A stretch of 64,000 nucleotides of DNA from Thermoplasmata archaeon (GTDB lineage Archaea > Thermoplasmatota > Thermoplasmata > Methanomassiliicoccales > Methanomethylophilaceae). Positions 9,087-17,499 of the stretch are shown here, in pieces. Within the stretch, counting starts at the first letter, position 1. Every line of letters starts with the position of its first letter. Position numbers and translations under genes: made by a program. Location: the NCBI GenBank assembly GCA_015063285.1, contig SUST01000003.1, forward strand, positions 62,001 through 126,000, given 5' to 3'. The notes beneath the pieces were generated by a model. The model was not told the DNA's origin and ran no database searches. It saw only the letters and a program-made list of their open reading frames with translations.

Positions 9087-10868
9087 ATGGACTTCAAGCA
9101 CAAGCTCATGATTGTCTTCGTTTCGGCCATCCTGCTGGCTGTTGTAACGCACATCTTCCTCGATTCGGACGATTCCGATGCGGCTGATCTCGTAGAGGAC
9201 GACCTCACCATAAATGTGGGCGAGACCAAGACTTTCTACTGGGTCGACGACCTCCATGAGGACTGGTGGGACCTGATCCAGGCGGCCGGTGGAAACTACT
9301 CATGCGGATTGGCCACAAGCACCACATGGGGGACTTGGGTCCAGTCTTCAAAATACGATCTGGAACCGAATGCCCAAGGTCTCGTACTTACTGCCAAATC
9401 CACATTGTCCCCGGGCAAATACTACATGCGTCTGGTCATCATGGACGAAGGAGGGGTGGATGAGCTGGAAGACCTCCTCTACGGTGTCACCGTAAAAGCG
9501 GCATCCACCACCAAGTACACCGTATCCTTCTCTGCGAGCCCATCTAGCTACGGTTCCGTCAGCAAGACCAGCGTTTCGGTGGCCTCGGGTACCACATACA
9601 CGGCCAGCGGTAACAAGATCACGTTCAGCGACGGTCAGTCCGTGACGGCGACTCCGTCATCCGCCACATCGTCATACACATACTCGTTCTCCAAATGGTC
9701 CTCCACATCGGGAACGATTACATCGGCAAAGTCGATAACCGCCAGCTTCACCAGATCAGCCCAGGCCACCAACTACACCTGCTATCTGTATTACGATGCC
9801 AACAACGGATCCGGTGCTCCAAGCACCCAATCCTACACCGGCACCAGTACTAGCAGCCACAGCTTCACCGTATCGTCGACCCAGCCGACCAGATCCGGAT
9901 ACACCTTCCTCGGATGGTCCACTTCGAGCTCTGCGACTTCCGCTACCTACTCAGCAGGGGATTCTATCACCGTTTCTTACAACGGATCCAAGACCCTGTA
10001 TGCGGTCTGGCAGCAGAACGTCACGAACTATCAGATCACCATCTACAAAGGAAATTGGGACAGCTTCAAGCTGCTCGGGGTTGACAACGACAAGGTCACC
10101 TCGAACAGCAAGACCTACACCATCGCTTCCGGAACCTCCATCGACGTCGATTGGTACGGGAAGGCGACGGAGAATGGTTCCGGATCCAATTACACATACA
10201 CTACCACCTACTCTTCAAGCAACTACAACATGGCCTCGTCCCTCTACGGGACGAGCCTCGGAGATTCAGTCACCGTCACCAAGAAGGCCTCGTACTATCC
10301 TGCGGTCCAGATGACCTCGGAGACCGTGTACACATACAACTACACGATAAAGTACAACGCCAACGGCGGTTCCGGAGCCCCCTCCGATACCACGACCACC
10401 GACAGCTCTTCCACTAAGACCATCCAGCTCTCTTCTAAGACACCTATCAGATCGGGATATCAGTTCCTCGGATGGTCCAAGTCGAGCAATGCTGCTTCCC
10501 CAACCTATAGCGCGGGATCCTCGTATTCCTTCGATTACGGTACCACCCAGCTGTATGCGGTCTGGAAGCAGCTCACCATAACCGTCTCCGGTACTCCCGA
10601 CCAGTACGCAATCGTAGGCAATTACTGGTCGTTCTCCCCAACGGTCAGCGTCAGCGGATGCTCCGTCTCCATTAGCGGGGCCTCCTGGCTTTCATCCACG
10701 GGAACCACGGTATCGGGAACACCCACCCAGACGGGGACCTACGACATTACCCTGACCTTCTCCAAGTCCGGATACACGTCTGCGACCAAGACCTTCACAG
10801 TCACTGTCATCTCGTCCCTCGAATTCACATCATCTCCCGCAGGAGGTGCGATCATCTATGCAATATGA
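9087..10868 (+). CDS. Secreted InlB-repeat surface protein
   Basis: 593 residues: a signal helix (LMIVFVSAILLAVVTHIFL), a globular domain to about residue 145, a divergent repeat (SFSASPSSYGSVSKTSVSV), two InlB-type B-repeats ending YAVWQQ and YAVWKQ (about 240-315 and 425-500), and a final Ig-like domain ending SLEFTSSPAGGAIIYAI. Ser/Thr/Tyr content is very high. No C-terminal anchor is present. An in-frame ATG at 9072 inside the previous gene is an alternative start, matching how the next gene begins. It is likely exported and held on the particle or cell by partners with membrane helices. Confidence 0.75.
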   Translation: MDFKHKLMIVFVSAILLAVVTHIFLDSDDSDAADLVEDDLTINVGETKTFYWVDDLHEDWWDLIQAAGGNYSCGLATSTTWGTWVQSSKYDLEPNAQGLVLTAKSTLSPGKYYMRLVIMDEGGVDELEDLLYGVTVKAASTTKYTVSFSASPSSYGSVSKTSVSVASGTTYTASGNKITFSDGQSVTATPSSATSSYTYSFSKWSSTSGTITSAKSITASFTRSAQATNYTCYLYYDANNGSGAPSTQSYTGTSTSSHSFTVSSTQPTRSGYTFLGWSTSSSATSATYSAGDSITVSYNGSKTLYAVWQQNVTNYQITIYKGNWDSFKLLGVDNDKVTSNSKTYTIASGTSIDVDWYGKATENGSGSNYTYTTTYSSSNYNMASSLYGTSLGDSVTVTKKASYYPAVQMTSETVYTYNYTIKYNANGGSGAPSDTTTTDSSSTKTIQLSSKTPIRSGYQFLGWSKSSNAASPTYSAGSSYSFDYGTTQLYAVWKQLTITVSGTPDQYAIVGNYWSFSPTVSVSGCSVSISGASWLSSTGTTVSGTPTQTGTYDITLTFSKSGYTSATKTFTVTVISSLEFTSSPAGGAIIYAI

Positions 10869-12189
10869 TATCAGAACAACAGCGATAATCATAGCCGCCG
10901 TCTTCATGGCGGTGCCCTTCGCTCTAAGCGAATCAGATGCCGATCAGGCATACGACAAGGACTACGGGGAGTTCTACTCCTACACCCTGCAGTTCGTATT
11001 CGACGGAGCCGAAGCCCAGACCATCGATTGGGATTTCGGCGACGGCTCCGAGCACAGCACGGAATGGAACCCCAGGCACACATATGCCGCAAAGGGAACA
11101 TACTACGTAACCCAAACAACCAGCAACCCCAAGGGAACGACCGTTGAAGTCTACAAGGTGCAGATCATGGGATTCCCTGTGATCACCTTCGAGAGCAACG
11201 GAGGCTCCGCTGTCCCTCAGATAGAGCAGACAGCATACAACGTCACCGCTTCGAAGCCCATCGATCCCATCAAAGCGGATAGCACATTCGATGGTTGGTT
11301 CACCGATCAGGAGTTCACCAACCCCATGGATTGGGATGCTGGCGTCAATAGATCCATGACCCTCTACGCCAAATGGACCCCGGTCCAAACCCCTATCCAG
11401 ACCTTCACCGTGACCTTCGACAGCAATGGGGGTTCCCCCGTCCAGCAGCAGACCGTCCAGTCCGGATCGGTCGCCACGGTTCCAGTCAAGCCCACGAAGG
11501 CGGGATTTGCCTTCTCTGAATGGAGGTTGAACGGCCAGCCCTATGATTTCGGAACATCCGTGACAGGCAACATCGTCCTCGTTGCAACATGGACAGAGAA
11601 CACACAGCCCGTGATCTCCCACAATATCTCCTTTGATGTCGACGGCGGATCCATTCCCATGCAGTCCAGGATGGTCTCCAATGGAACATCGCTGACCCTC
11701 CCGTCCTATGATGGGACCAGGACAGGATTCACATTCGGCGGCTGGACCTACAGCAACGTCACCTACCAGCCGGGCAACACTGTTGTCGTGACAGGCGACA
11801 TGACCTTCAAGGCCATCTGGACCTCGAATCTCCCTGTTCCGACCGACGAGGATGTCACCGTCTCCTTCGATGTGGCCGGAGGATCCTCCTCGGTATCCTC
11901 CGTGACAGTGAAATCCGGGACTTCCGTAACGCTTCCCGATTACAGCGGAAGCAGGGAAGGCCACAGTTTCGGAGGATGGGCCATCGGAATGCTGACCTAC
12001 CAGCCCGGTTCCTCGGTCACCGTATCAGGCGACATCACGGCCAAGGCCATCTGGATCCAGGATTCCGAAGGACAGGATAAGGAGAAAGAAGATTCCTTCC
12101 TGACCGACCCCGTGGTCATCGTGATCGTCATCGCGTTGATCATAGGTATCGTAGTCCTGGTGGCAAGGGCCTGTTCGAGGAGGTTCTGA
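10858..12189 (+). CDS. PKD and InlB-repeat surface protein with C-terminal anchor
   Basis: 443 residues. The start at 10858 is fixed by AGGAGGTG at 10841-10848, and the gene overlaps the preceding one by 11 bp. A signal sequence (TTAIIIAAVFMAVPFALS) leads to a PKD domain (IDWDFGDGSEHSTEW, about residues 35-105). Four InlB-type B-repeats follow, each with the FGGW / YQPG / KAIW style ending. A C-terminal helix (VVIVIVIALIIGIVVLVA) and a short basic end anchor it. With the 4943-7213 protein it is one of two anchored spike or adhesin candidates of the module. Confidence 0.8.
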   Translation: MQYDIRTTAIIIAAVFMAVPFALSESDADQAYDKDYGEFYSYTLQFVFDGAEAQTIDWDFGDGSEHSTEWNPRHTYAAKGTYYVTQTTSNPKGTTVEVYKVQIMGFPVITFESNGGSAVPQIEQTAYNVTASKPIDPIKADSTFDGWFTDQEFTNPMDWDAGVNRSMTLYAKWTPVQTPIQTFTVTFDSNGGSPVQQQTVQSGSVATVPVKPTKAGFAFSEWRLNGQPYDFGTSVTGNIVLVATWTENTQPVISHNISFDVDGGSIPMQSRMVSNGTSLTLPSYDGTRTGFTFGGWTYSNVTYQPGNTVVVTGDMTFKAIWTSNLPVPTDEDVTVSFDVAGGSSSVSSVTVKSGTSVTLPDYSGSREGHSFGGWAIGMLTYQPGSSVTVSGDITAKAIWIQDSEGQDKEKEDSFLTDPVVIVIVIALIIGIVVLVARACSRRF

Positions 12190-12191
12190 CC

Positions 12192-12596
12192 ATGTCGGCC
12201 TGGAGCGGTCTTGCCAAAGGATTGTCCAAGCTCCTGGGTGGAGGCACGTCCAAAGCTGCCGTGGCAGCATCCGAGGCTGTCCAGGCCGGCACCCGGACCG
12301 TCATCACCTGGGGGAACGCCTTCAGGGTGGCCGTCGCCGGAGGATTCACCTTCCTGTTCCTCAACGGGGGTGCCTCCAACGTGGTGGCGTCAACATTAGG
12401 GATAGGCCAGGATGCGGCGCAGATACTAATCATCTTCGGTTTCATCGTTCTGATGATATTGGTCACGAGGCTGATCGTCAACTATGTCAGGCGCAGATTC
12501 CACATCGACAGCGAGTACTTCGACATCCCGGTGGTCAGGAACATCGGCAGATACCAATGGAATCCGGACTAGGGGATCTGGGAGAGGGTAAGATGA
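12192..12596 (+). CDS. Two-span membrane protein with in-frame TAG near the end
   Basis: Starts 2 bp after the previous stop. The N-terminal 45 residues are Gly/Ala/Ser-rich and amphipathic. Two hydrophobic segments follow (AVAGGFTFLFLNG and ILIIFGFIVLMILVTRLIV), then a basic segment (NYVRRRF). A TAG at 12570-12572 follows WNPD. If it is read as an amino acid (codon 127), the frame adds GIWERVR and stops at a TGA overlapping the next ATG as ATGA, the join used elsewhere in this operon. If it is a stop, the protein has 126 residues. Small size and two helices suit a virion membrane or coat protein, by inference. Confidence 0.65.
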
Positions 12597-12925
12597 AGCT
12601 CAGGTTCTGGATCCCCATGCTCGCAGGAATTCTCAATGCGAGTTTCATCATGGATCTCTTGGTCACTTTGGCCTCGGGTGAATCCCTGGGAAGCCTGCTG
12701 AGCGATGCCACCGGAAATACAGTTGCGAAGACGATCATCGACAACATCCCCACGGACCCCACGGTCTTCTGGATGATGTCCGGGTTCATCCTGTTCTTCG
12801 TATGCGCCATAGAATGCATCGTGATCTACATCGCATTCTATTCCGACGTTTCCGAATGCAGCAGGAACGTATCCATAAATCCTAAGATCGGAAGCCCTAA
12901 CGGAAAGCTCTGGGGAGGTCGTTGA
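12593..12925 (+). CDS. Small membrane protein
   Basis: 110 residues, start at 12593 after GGAGAGGG. Two hydrophobic segments: residues 5-28 (FWIPMLAGILNASFIMDLLV) and residues 62-85 (FWMMSGFILFFVCAIECIVIYI), with a soluble loop between them. Part of the coupled series of small membrane proteins before the ATPase. No family is recognised. Confidence 0.65.
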   Translation: MKLRFWIPMLAGILNASFIMDLLVTLASGESLGSLLSDATGNTVAKTIIDNIPTDPTVFWMMSGFILFFVCAIECIVIYIAFYSDVSECSRNVSINPKIGSPNGKLWGGR

Positions 12926-12926
12926 C

Positions 12927-13118
12927 ATGGACATCCTTCGTATGGCAGTAGGCGTAATCCTGTTCGCCGCATCGTCATGGCTCTCCCCGTTCATCTCCGA
13001 ATCCTTCGGGATACCCGAGACCCTCGCCTTCCTGTCGGTGGGCGGCATCCTCTCCTTCGCCGGAGGGATCATCTTCTATTCGGGGGTGAGATCGTGCACA
13101 TACTCGTACCGATCGTGA
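12927..13118 (+). CDS. Small two-span membrane protein
   Basis: 63 residues with two hydrophobic segments (ILRMAVGVILFAASSWL and LAFLSVGGILSFAGGIIFYS) and a short basic C-terminus. The start is 1 bp after the previous stop, and the 3' end overlaps the next gene. Function unknown; by position a component of the membrane assembly of the element. Confidence 0.6.
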   Translation: MDILRMAVGVILFAASSWLSPFISESFGIPETLAFLSVGGILSFAGGIIFYSGVRSCTYSYRS

Positions 13119-13207
13119 TGGTCTTGATAGCGATGTCCTTCTTCCGCTGGGCGTTCTCGATGAGGAAGTCCATGATGGATCTGGAGGTCTGTGATGTATG
13201 CCGATGA
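13094..13207 (+). CDS. 37-residue single-span membrane protein
   Basis: GTG start at 13094 preceded by GGGGGTGA at 13082-13089, a strong ribosome site that decides the start. One hydrophobic helix (ILVPIVMVLIAMSFF) is followed by a basic patch (RWAFSMRKSMM) and a CDVC pair. It overlaps both neighbours, as expected for a real gene in this tightly packed operon. Confidence 0.5.
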   Translation: MHILVPIVMVLIAMSFFRWAFSMRKSMMDLEVCDVCR

Positions 13208-13943
13208 CGCCCAGATGGGTCCGCGTCAGCCAGGCCCCGAGGATCTGGCGGTACAGCCGGAGATATCGGAACCGATCCAGAGACCGATCTACGTCAGAAG
13301 GAGCAATCTCCGCCTCATCGCCTTCAGGATCGTTGCTCTGGCAGCTTTGGTAGCGACCGCATCGGCGGCATGCTACTTCGTCTTCGGTCCTGAGGCGATA
13401 ATCTGGTTCCTCGGAGAATCCTGGCCGATACTGATCGCACCGTTCGCAGGATTCGCCCTGGGATGGTACGCGGCCAAGACGATGTATCACCCTTACGGAT
13501 ACTACGTCGTCTGCCTCACGCCTGAAACCCACAGTATCCGTGTCGTGTTCGTTCCCGACCAGGTGTACAAGCTGTTCAACCAGTCTGGGAACAACGTCCT
13601 CTACCACACCGGTATGGGAGCTCCGGCATACATCGCCAGGGAGATCGACACAGATGAGGGGTACATTGTGTACAGCTGGATCCACGAGAGGGATGCTCTT
13701 GTCGTCATGACAAGAGAGGAGGCCTTCATCAACTGGAGACAGGCCGCAGAGGACATCCTCAGGGAGAACTCACAGATCCTGGACATCCCGTACATCATAG
13801 GCCTCGGTTACACCAGGTCGGCCCTCAGAAGGGTGGTAGACGGTTTCGCCAGCGTCCTCGGTATGCAGGACAGGGACTTCTCCAAGGACACATCGGTGGA
13901 ATCCCCGGAGGACAGGGAGGCAAGCAATGAGCAGAGCGATTGA
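13194..13943 (+). CDS. Membrane protein partner of the ATPase
   Basis: 249 residues, start at 13194 after GGAGGT. The N-terminal 45 residues are soluble and Pro/Glu-rich. Two hydrophobic segments (about 46-68 IVALAALVATASAACYFVF and 76-95) lead into a soluble alpha/beta domain of about 150 residues. The next gene, the ATPase, starts inside this one (17-bp overlap), so the two are made together. A membrane-anchored cytoplasmic domain next to a P-loop ATPase is the arrangement of filamentous-phage assembly (Zot/pI) and of some archaeal virus egress systems; here anchor and ATPase would be on separate chains. Homology is not proven. Confidence 0.65.
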   Translation: MYADDAQMGPRQPGPEDLAVQPEISEPIQRPIYVRRSNLRLIAFRIVALAALVATASAACYFVFGPEAIIWFLGESWPILIAPFAGFALGWYAAKTMYHPYGYYVVCLTPETHSIRVVFVPDQVYKLFNQSGNNVLYHTGMGAPAYIAREIDTDEGYIVYSWIHERDALVVMTREEAFINWRQAAEDILRENSQILDIPYIIGLGYTRSALRRVVDGFASVLGMQDRDFSKDTSVESPEDREASNEQSD

Positions 13944-14541
13944 TTACATCAAGGGCATGGAGCACGGCCTGATCATAGCGGTCGGTAGCGGGAAGCAGGG
14001 CAAATCCTGCTCCCTCCACTCGCTGATCGCATTATGCTGGAAGGACCGTCCCGTGTACATGCTCGATCCCCTGGTCTACGACATCTCGATGTTCCCAGGA
14101 TACCATAGGGTATCCGAGACCAAGCGCATCCCGGTAGGAGCTGTCGTCGTCATCGAGGATGTCAACAGGATCTTCCATTCCAGGGGATCCTCCAAGAACA
14201 CGGACATCCAGGGTTGGTTGTCGATCATATCGCACAAGTCCAATGTCGTCTGCGTTACAACGCAGAACATGGCGGATACCGACGTAGCATTCGTCAGGTC
14301 GCAGGACTGCATCCTGATGAACAAGTACATGCACGACGAGGACCTGATGTTCGAGCGCCCGGAATTCAAGCTGGGCCAGGCGATGGCCAACCTTTGGATC
14401 GACAGGTCCGGGAAGGCCTATCCAAGAACGGACAGGAGGGCCTGGTGCTTCTTCCCCAGGTTCAACGAGTGCGTCGCCATTCCAAAGGTGGAATGGTGGA
14501 CCTATCGCAACAGCCACATGCTCAGGGACGTGGTCATATGA
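13927..14541 (+). CDS. P-loop ATPase of the virion/assembly module
   Basis: 204 residues with a clear Walker A (GSGKQGKS, residues 20-27) and a Walker B (AVVVIEDV, about residue 73-80). A motif like VCVTTQN near residue 110 suits a sensor-1 position of HerA/FtsK/Zot-type ATPases. There is no membrane helix. It would use ATP to pump DNA or drive assembly of particles or pili through the membrane. The neighbours (surface proteins, small membrane proteins, Rep) favour a role in packaging or egress. It may belong with Zot-like inovirus ATPases or the pleolipovirus ATPase; sequence alone does not decide. It overlaps both neighbours. Confidence 0.7.
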   Translation: MSRAIDYIKGMEHGLIIAVGSGKQGKSCSLHSLIALCWKDRPVYMLDPLVYDISMFPGYHRVSETKRIPVGAVVVIEDVNRIFHSRGSSKNTDIQGWLSIISHKSNVVCVTTQNMADTDVAFVRSQDCILMNKYMHDEDLMFERPEFKLGQAMANLWIDRSGKAYPRTDRRAWCFFPRFNECVAIPKVEWWTYRNSHMLRDVVI

Positions 14542-14942
14542 GCATCCGTGTCACGTCGGATCCGGAGACGGACAGGCTGCTGTCGCTGAGAGTATCCTCC
14601 CAGGTGCCCCTTCCGCCGGAGATCTCCCTGGCCGATCCCAGGCGTTCGGCTCATTTCTTCAGGATGGCCACGTTCTTCGATGCTTACGGTCTCGGAGAGC
14701 ACCCCATGGTCAGGCTCCTGAAGGACATGGAGCTGGAGACTATGATGTCCTCCGCGCTGTCAAGAGCGCAGCATCTGGACCGCGTAGCGCACTACAGCGC
14801 CTGGCTGGGGAACAGCCCGGTGAGGATTGAGAACCTCGCCGAGGAGGGGATGGCTCAAAGGCCCCGCAGGGGCTGGTTCCCGAAGGGCGGAGGCGTAGCC
14901 GACGCCGCAGGCGGTCACGGAACCCCGCCCTCATCCCCCTGA
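14538..14942 (+). CDS. Hypothetical protein running into the hairpin region
   Basis: 134 residues, start overlapping the ATPase stop by ATGA. The first 105 residues look like a normal helical soluble protein (ISLADPRRSAHFFRMATFF, LSRAQHLDRVAHYSAWLG). The last 30 are low-complexity Gly/Pro/Arg because the gene runs into the GC-rich inverted repeats. The C-terminus may therefore be a by-product of the overlapping DNA structure. No family is recognised. Confidence 0.55.
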   Translation: MSIRVTSDPETDRLLSLRVSSQVPLPPEISLADPRRSAHFFRMATFFDAYGLGEHPMVRLLKDMELETMMSSALSRAQHLDRVAHYSAWLGNSPVRIENLAEEGMAQRPRRGWFPKGGGVADAAGGHGTPPSSP

Positions 14943-15115
14943 TGTCGCCCGCCGGAAGCGTGAGCAGACGGCGCGCACCCGGAGTGAGCCTTAGCGAGCG
15001 CAGGGTGCGGGCGACAAACAGGCCGTGCGGACGCCGGCGAGGGCGACAGCCCCGGCGGACGCCGGCCGCCTTCCCACCGGCGACACAGTCGCCGTTTACA
15101 TCCCCTCCGAGGGGA
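14861..15115. repeat. GC-rich inverted-repeat cluster, candidate replication origin or packaging signal
   Basis: Several perfect stems lie directly upstream of the Rep gene: GCCCC 14861-14865 with GGGGC 14869-14873; GGCGT 14892-14896 with ACGCC 14902-14906; TGTCGCCCGC 14943-14952 with GCGGGCGACA 15007-15016; CGGCGAC 15078-15084 with GTCGCCG 15088-15094 (3-base loop); TCCCCT 15101-15106 with AGGGGA 15110-15115. A direct repeat GCGGACGCCGGC occurs near 15027 and 15055. Dense hairpins beside an HUH Rep are typical of nick sites, second-strand origins or packaging signals. Confidence 0.6.
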
Positions 15116-15178
15116 TATTCACATTCAATGACACGCAGGTAAGGGGATACCTGCTCACCTAAATCCCCATACAGTGAA

Positions 15179-16708
15179 ATGAGATCCATCGAAAGCTATG
15201 ATTCCAGGGCAGAACAGCTCAGGCTGAACTCCATCGAGGCCCATTTCACTCAGGCATACAGGGCAGGCCTCGCAGAGCAGGCCGCTCTTGCTTCTCATCC
15301 GGTAGTGAAATATGTCAAGACCCTCCCCGTGGAGGATGCAACGTATCCTGCCATAGAGTACCTTATAGTTGCGAAGCAGATAGGAAGGCCCGTCCAGGAG
15401 GTGTATTCGCTCGTCAGGAGGGGGATAACCTCGTTCAAGGACAGACAGGGCAATACGGTCTTTTTCAGGAGGCAGCATCATAACTACATCCACTGGACCA
15501 TGCCCGGCAGGGATCTGGACCGTCCGAAGGTCAAGGGATGCGGCATCATCCATGCGAAGACCGGAGGTCTCGTCATCAACGCATGTCCTAACGATCCGGA
15601 ACATTTCGCCAAAGCGAAGAGAAGGCATTGCTGGAGCATGCACTGTCCTGAGTGCATGAACGATACCGCCCTTAGGCAGGGTGTGGAATTGGAGCTCAGG
15701 CTCAAGGCTTACAAGATGCTGATGCGTAAGCAGGGTATCGACGTAGGGAGGATAGGGCATTGGGTGATCTCCCCTCCACAGGATCTGATGAAATCCTGGA
15801 TGCAGACCAAGGAGGATTTCTCCAAGGTGGTGAAGTACATCGAGCTGTCCCTCCAGGATATCGGAGCTTTATCAGGAGAAACGATATTCCACCCCTGGAG
15901 GATGAACAACGGAAAATGGGAATTATCACCGCATTTCCATAATATCTGCTATGGATGGCTTGACACCGACAAGTTCCTGAAGGAGAATCCAGGATGGATA
16001 ATCAAGAAGATCCATTCCCACGAGGGTGTCCACAGCATCAGGCATACTGCTGCGTACCTGTACACCCACATGGGCCTCGGACTTGCCGATAAGGATCCAG
16101 AGGACGTCGATTGGACCGAGGACATCCTGAACTACATGATCCCCGGCATCAAATCTCCCAAGGCCAGGTACTCGGAGCAGGACTACGAGGAGCAGTTCTT
16201 CGGAAAGGGCCGCATGTCCGGGGACATCGACATCGACTGGGAGGACTGGACACAGCAAAGGCTGATGGCCAAGCTCAGAGCAAGACAGTGGGGAGGCATC
16301 TCCAAGAACAAGATCAGACTCATAGGTTATGATAGACAATATAAGATCAGGGTCTGCAAGGAATGCGGCGAGATCATCAGGACTTACGAAGGGGATGACG
16401 ATACCATCGGTTCTTACGTAAGATACATCCAGGACAATCCGGTCCTGTGCTTGGCGCACCAGTTCGATCTGGCCCAATCGTCGTACCTGAGATACAAGGA
16501 CGACCTCAGATCCGCAAAGCTCACAATTACGGACTTTGCCAAGTTCACACCATTCGCAGTTTCATCCCTGGAGTTCATGCCCCAGAACAAGGATCTCGTC
16601 ATGGGTGGCCCGTTCGCTGAACCCGATGAGTACTTCCTCAGCAGGCAGAGGGCAGCATACGGTGAGGATTCAATCGATCAGACTGAATCATCTTCTTTCC
16701 CTGCATGA
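15179..16708 (+). CDS. rep: HUH rolling-circle replication initiator
   Basis: 509 residues. The HUH metal-binding motif is at residues 251-255 (PHFHN) and the catalytic-tyrosine motif follows at about 290-297 (AAYLYTHM, candidates Y293 and Y295). Motif 1 may be WVISPP near residue 197. Cysteine/histidine pairs at about 138-160 (HCWSMHCPEC) and 395-430 (CKECGE, CLAH) look like zinc sites, as in archaeal plasmid and viral Reps. Such enzymes nick one strand at a hairpin origin, stay bound to the 5' end and start rolling-circle synthesis. Hairpins lie just upstream. It is the last gene of the GC-rich block. Confidence 0.75.
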   Translation: MRSIESYDSRAEQLRLNSIEAHFTQAYRAGLAEQAALASHPVVKYVKTLPVEDATYPAIEYLIVAKQIGRPVQEVYSLVRRGITSFKDRQGNTVFFRRQHHNYIHWTMPGRDLDRPKVKGCGIIHAKTGGLVINACPNDPEHFAKAKRRHCWSMHCPECMNDTALRQGVELELRLKAYKMLMRKQGIDVGRIGHWVISPPQDLMKSWMQTKEDFSKVVKYIELSLQDIGALSGETIFHPWRMNNGKWELSPHFHNICYGWLDTDKFLKENPGWIIKKIHSHEGVHSIRHTAAYLYTHMGLGLADKDPEDVDWTEDILNYMIPGIKSPKARYSEQDYEEQFFGKGRMSGDIDIDWEDWTQQRLMAKLRARQWGGISKNKIRLIGYDRQYKIRVCKECGEIIRTYEGDDDTIGSYVRYIQDNPVLCLAHQFDLAQSSYLRYKDDLRSAKLTITDFAKFTPFAVSSLEFMPQNKDLVMGGPFAEPDEYFLSRQRAAYGEDSIDQTESSSFPA

Positions 16709-16879
16709 AGCATCAGCGGACGCGCTCTTATTCTATCAATTAACAGTTATGTCGAGGTTTTCTAATGTATTGTGCATCATCTCTTCTTCTTTTATTTCAT
16801 CCATTTTTAGTTTGCCAATGGTCTAAACTGATTGTTCTTGTCGATATTTTATTATTCAATCATCTTCTTACTTGTTAGT

Positions 16880-17485
16880 ATGAAGGCTTGTCCTCATTGT
16901 AATGCTCAGCTGAAAGATGATTTACTTTTTTGTACCAAATGCGGTACTAAATTATCTTCAGAACCACTTACTACGCAGGACAACACCAAAGATCCTTTTC
17001 AAGAGATGAAGTGCCCTTCTTGTGAAATCATCTTTACAGATGGCTCGTTATTTTGTAATAAATGTGGAACTAAACTTGAAGTTGTTCCTAGACAGCAGCC
17101 GGATCCTGTTCTTTTGTATAAACAATGTCCTGGTTGTGAGAAAAAGTTCGAAGATGAGTCTCTCTTTTGTAATATGTGTGGGATAAAACTCGTGGAAGTG
17201 TATGACGGAGATTTGGTTTCCGATTCTAATATTATGTATTGTCCGGCTTGTAAAACCGAATACTCTGATGATTCTTTATTCTGCACCGTTTGTGGAAAGA
17301 GGTTGGAAGTTTTTCAAAAGAAATCAAGTGATTCTGATCAATCGTCTGACCTCTCTCAAGGTAACTTTGATAATTATTCATATCATTGTAGGGTTTGTGG
17401 TTGTTCGATCACTGAAGGCCAGGAGCGTTGTAGCCGGTGTAACACGTTCCTTTATCCGACAAATATTGTTAAGATTAAGATTTAA
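16880..17485 (+). CDS. Five-zinc-ribbon protein
   Basis: 201 residues, start ATG 16880 (MKACPHCNAQL). Five CxxC...CxxCG zinc ribbons in a row: CPHC/CTKCG, CPSC/CNKCG, CPGC/CNMCG, CPAC/CTVCG and CRVCG/CSRC, with acidic linkers. No enzyme domain and no membrane segment. Such arrays usually bind proteins or nucleic acid. The gene opens an AT-rich block with a base composition clearly different from the Rep module, so this part of the element has another origin. The next gene starts 14 bp downstream. Confidence 0.75.
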   Translation: MKACPHCNAQLKDDLLFCTKCGTKLSSEPLTTQDNTKDPFQEMKCPSCEIIFTDGSLFCNKCGTKLEVVPRQQPDPVLLYKQCPGCEKKFEDESLFCNMCGIKLVEVYDGDLVSDSNIMYCPACKTEYSDDSLFCTVCGKRLEVFQKKSSDSDQSSDLSQGNFDNYSYHCRVCGCSITEGQERCSRCNTFLYPTNIVKIKI

Positions 17486-17499
17486 TCTTCGGTGATGAC

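Noticed and set aside
10933-11964. Long open frame on the minus strand opposite the PKD/InlB surface gene
   Set aside because: It lies fully antisense to a gene with clear domains and signal; the GC-rich codons simply lack stops in that frame. The same holds for 4303-5046 and 41430-42518 on the minus strand.
16709-16879. Internal attachment site at the composition change
   Set aside because: No copy of the 16-bp core or of the GGACAA repeats is found there.
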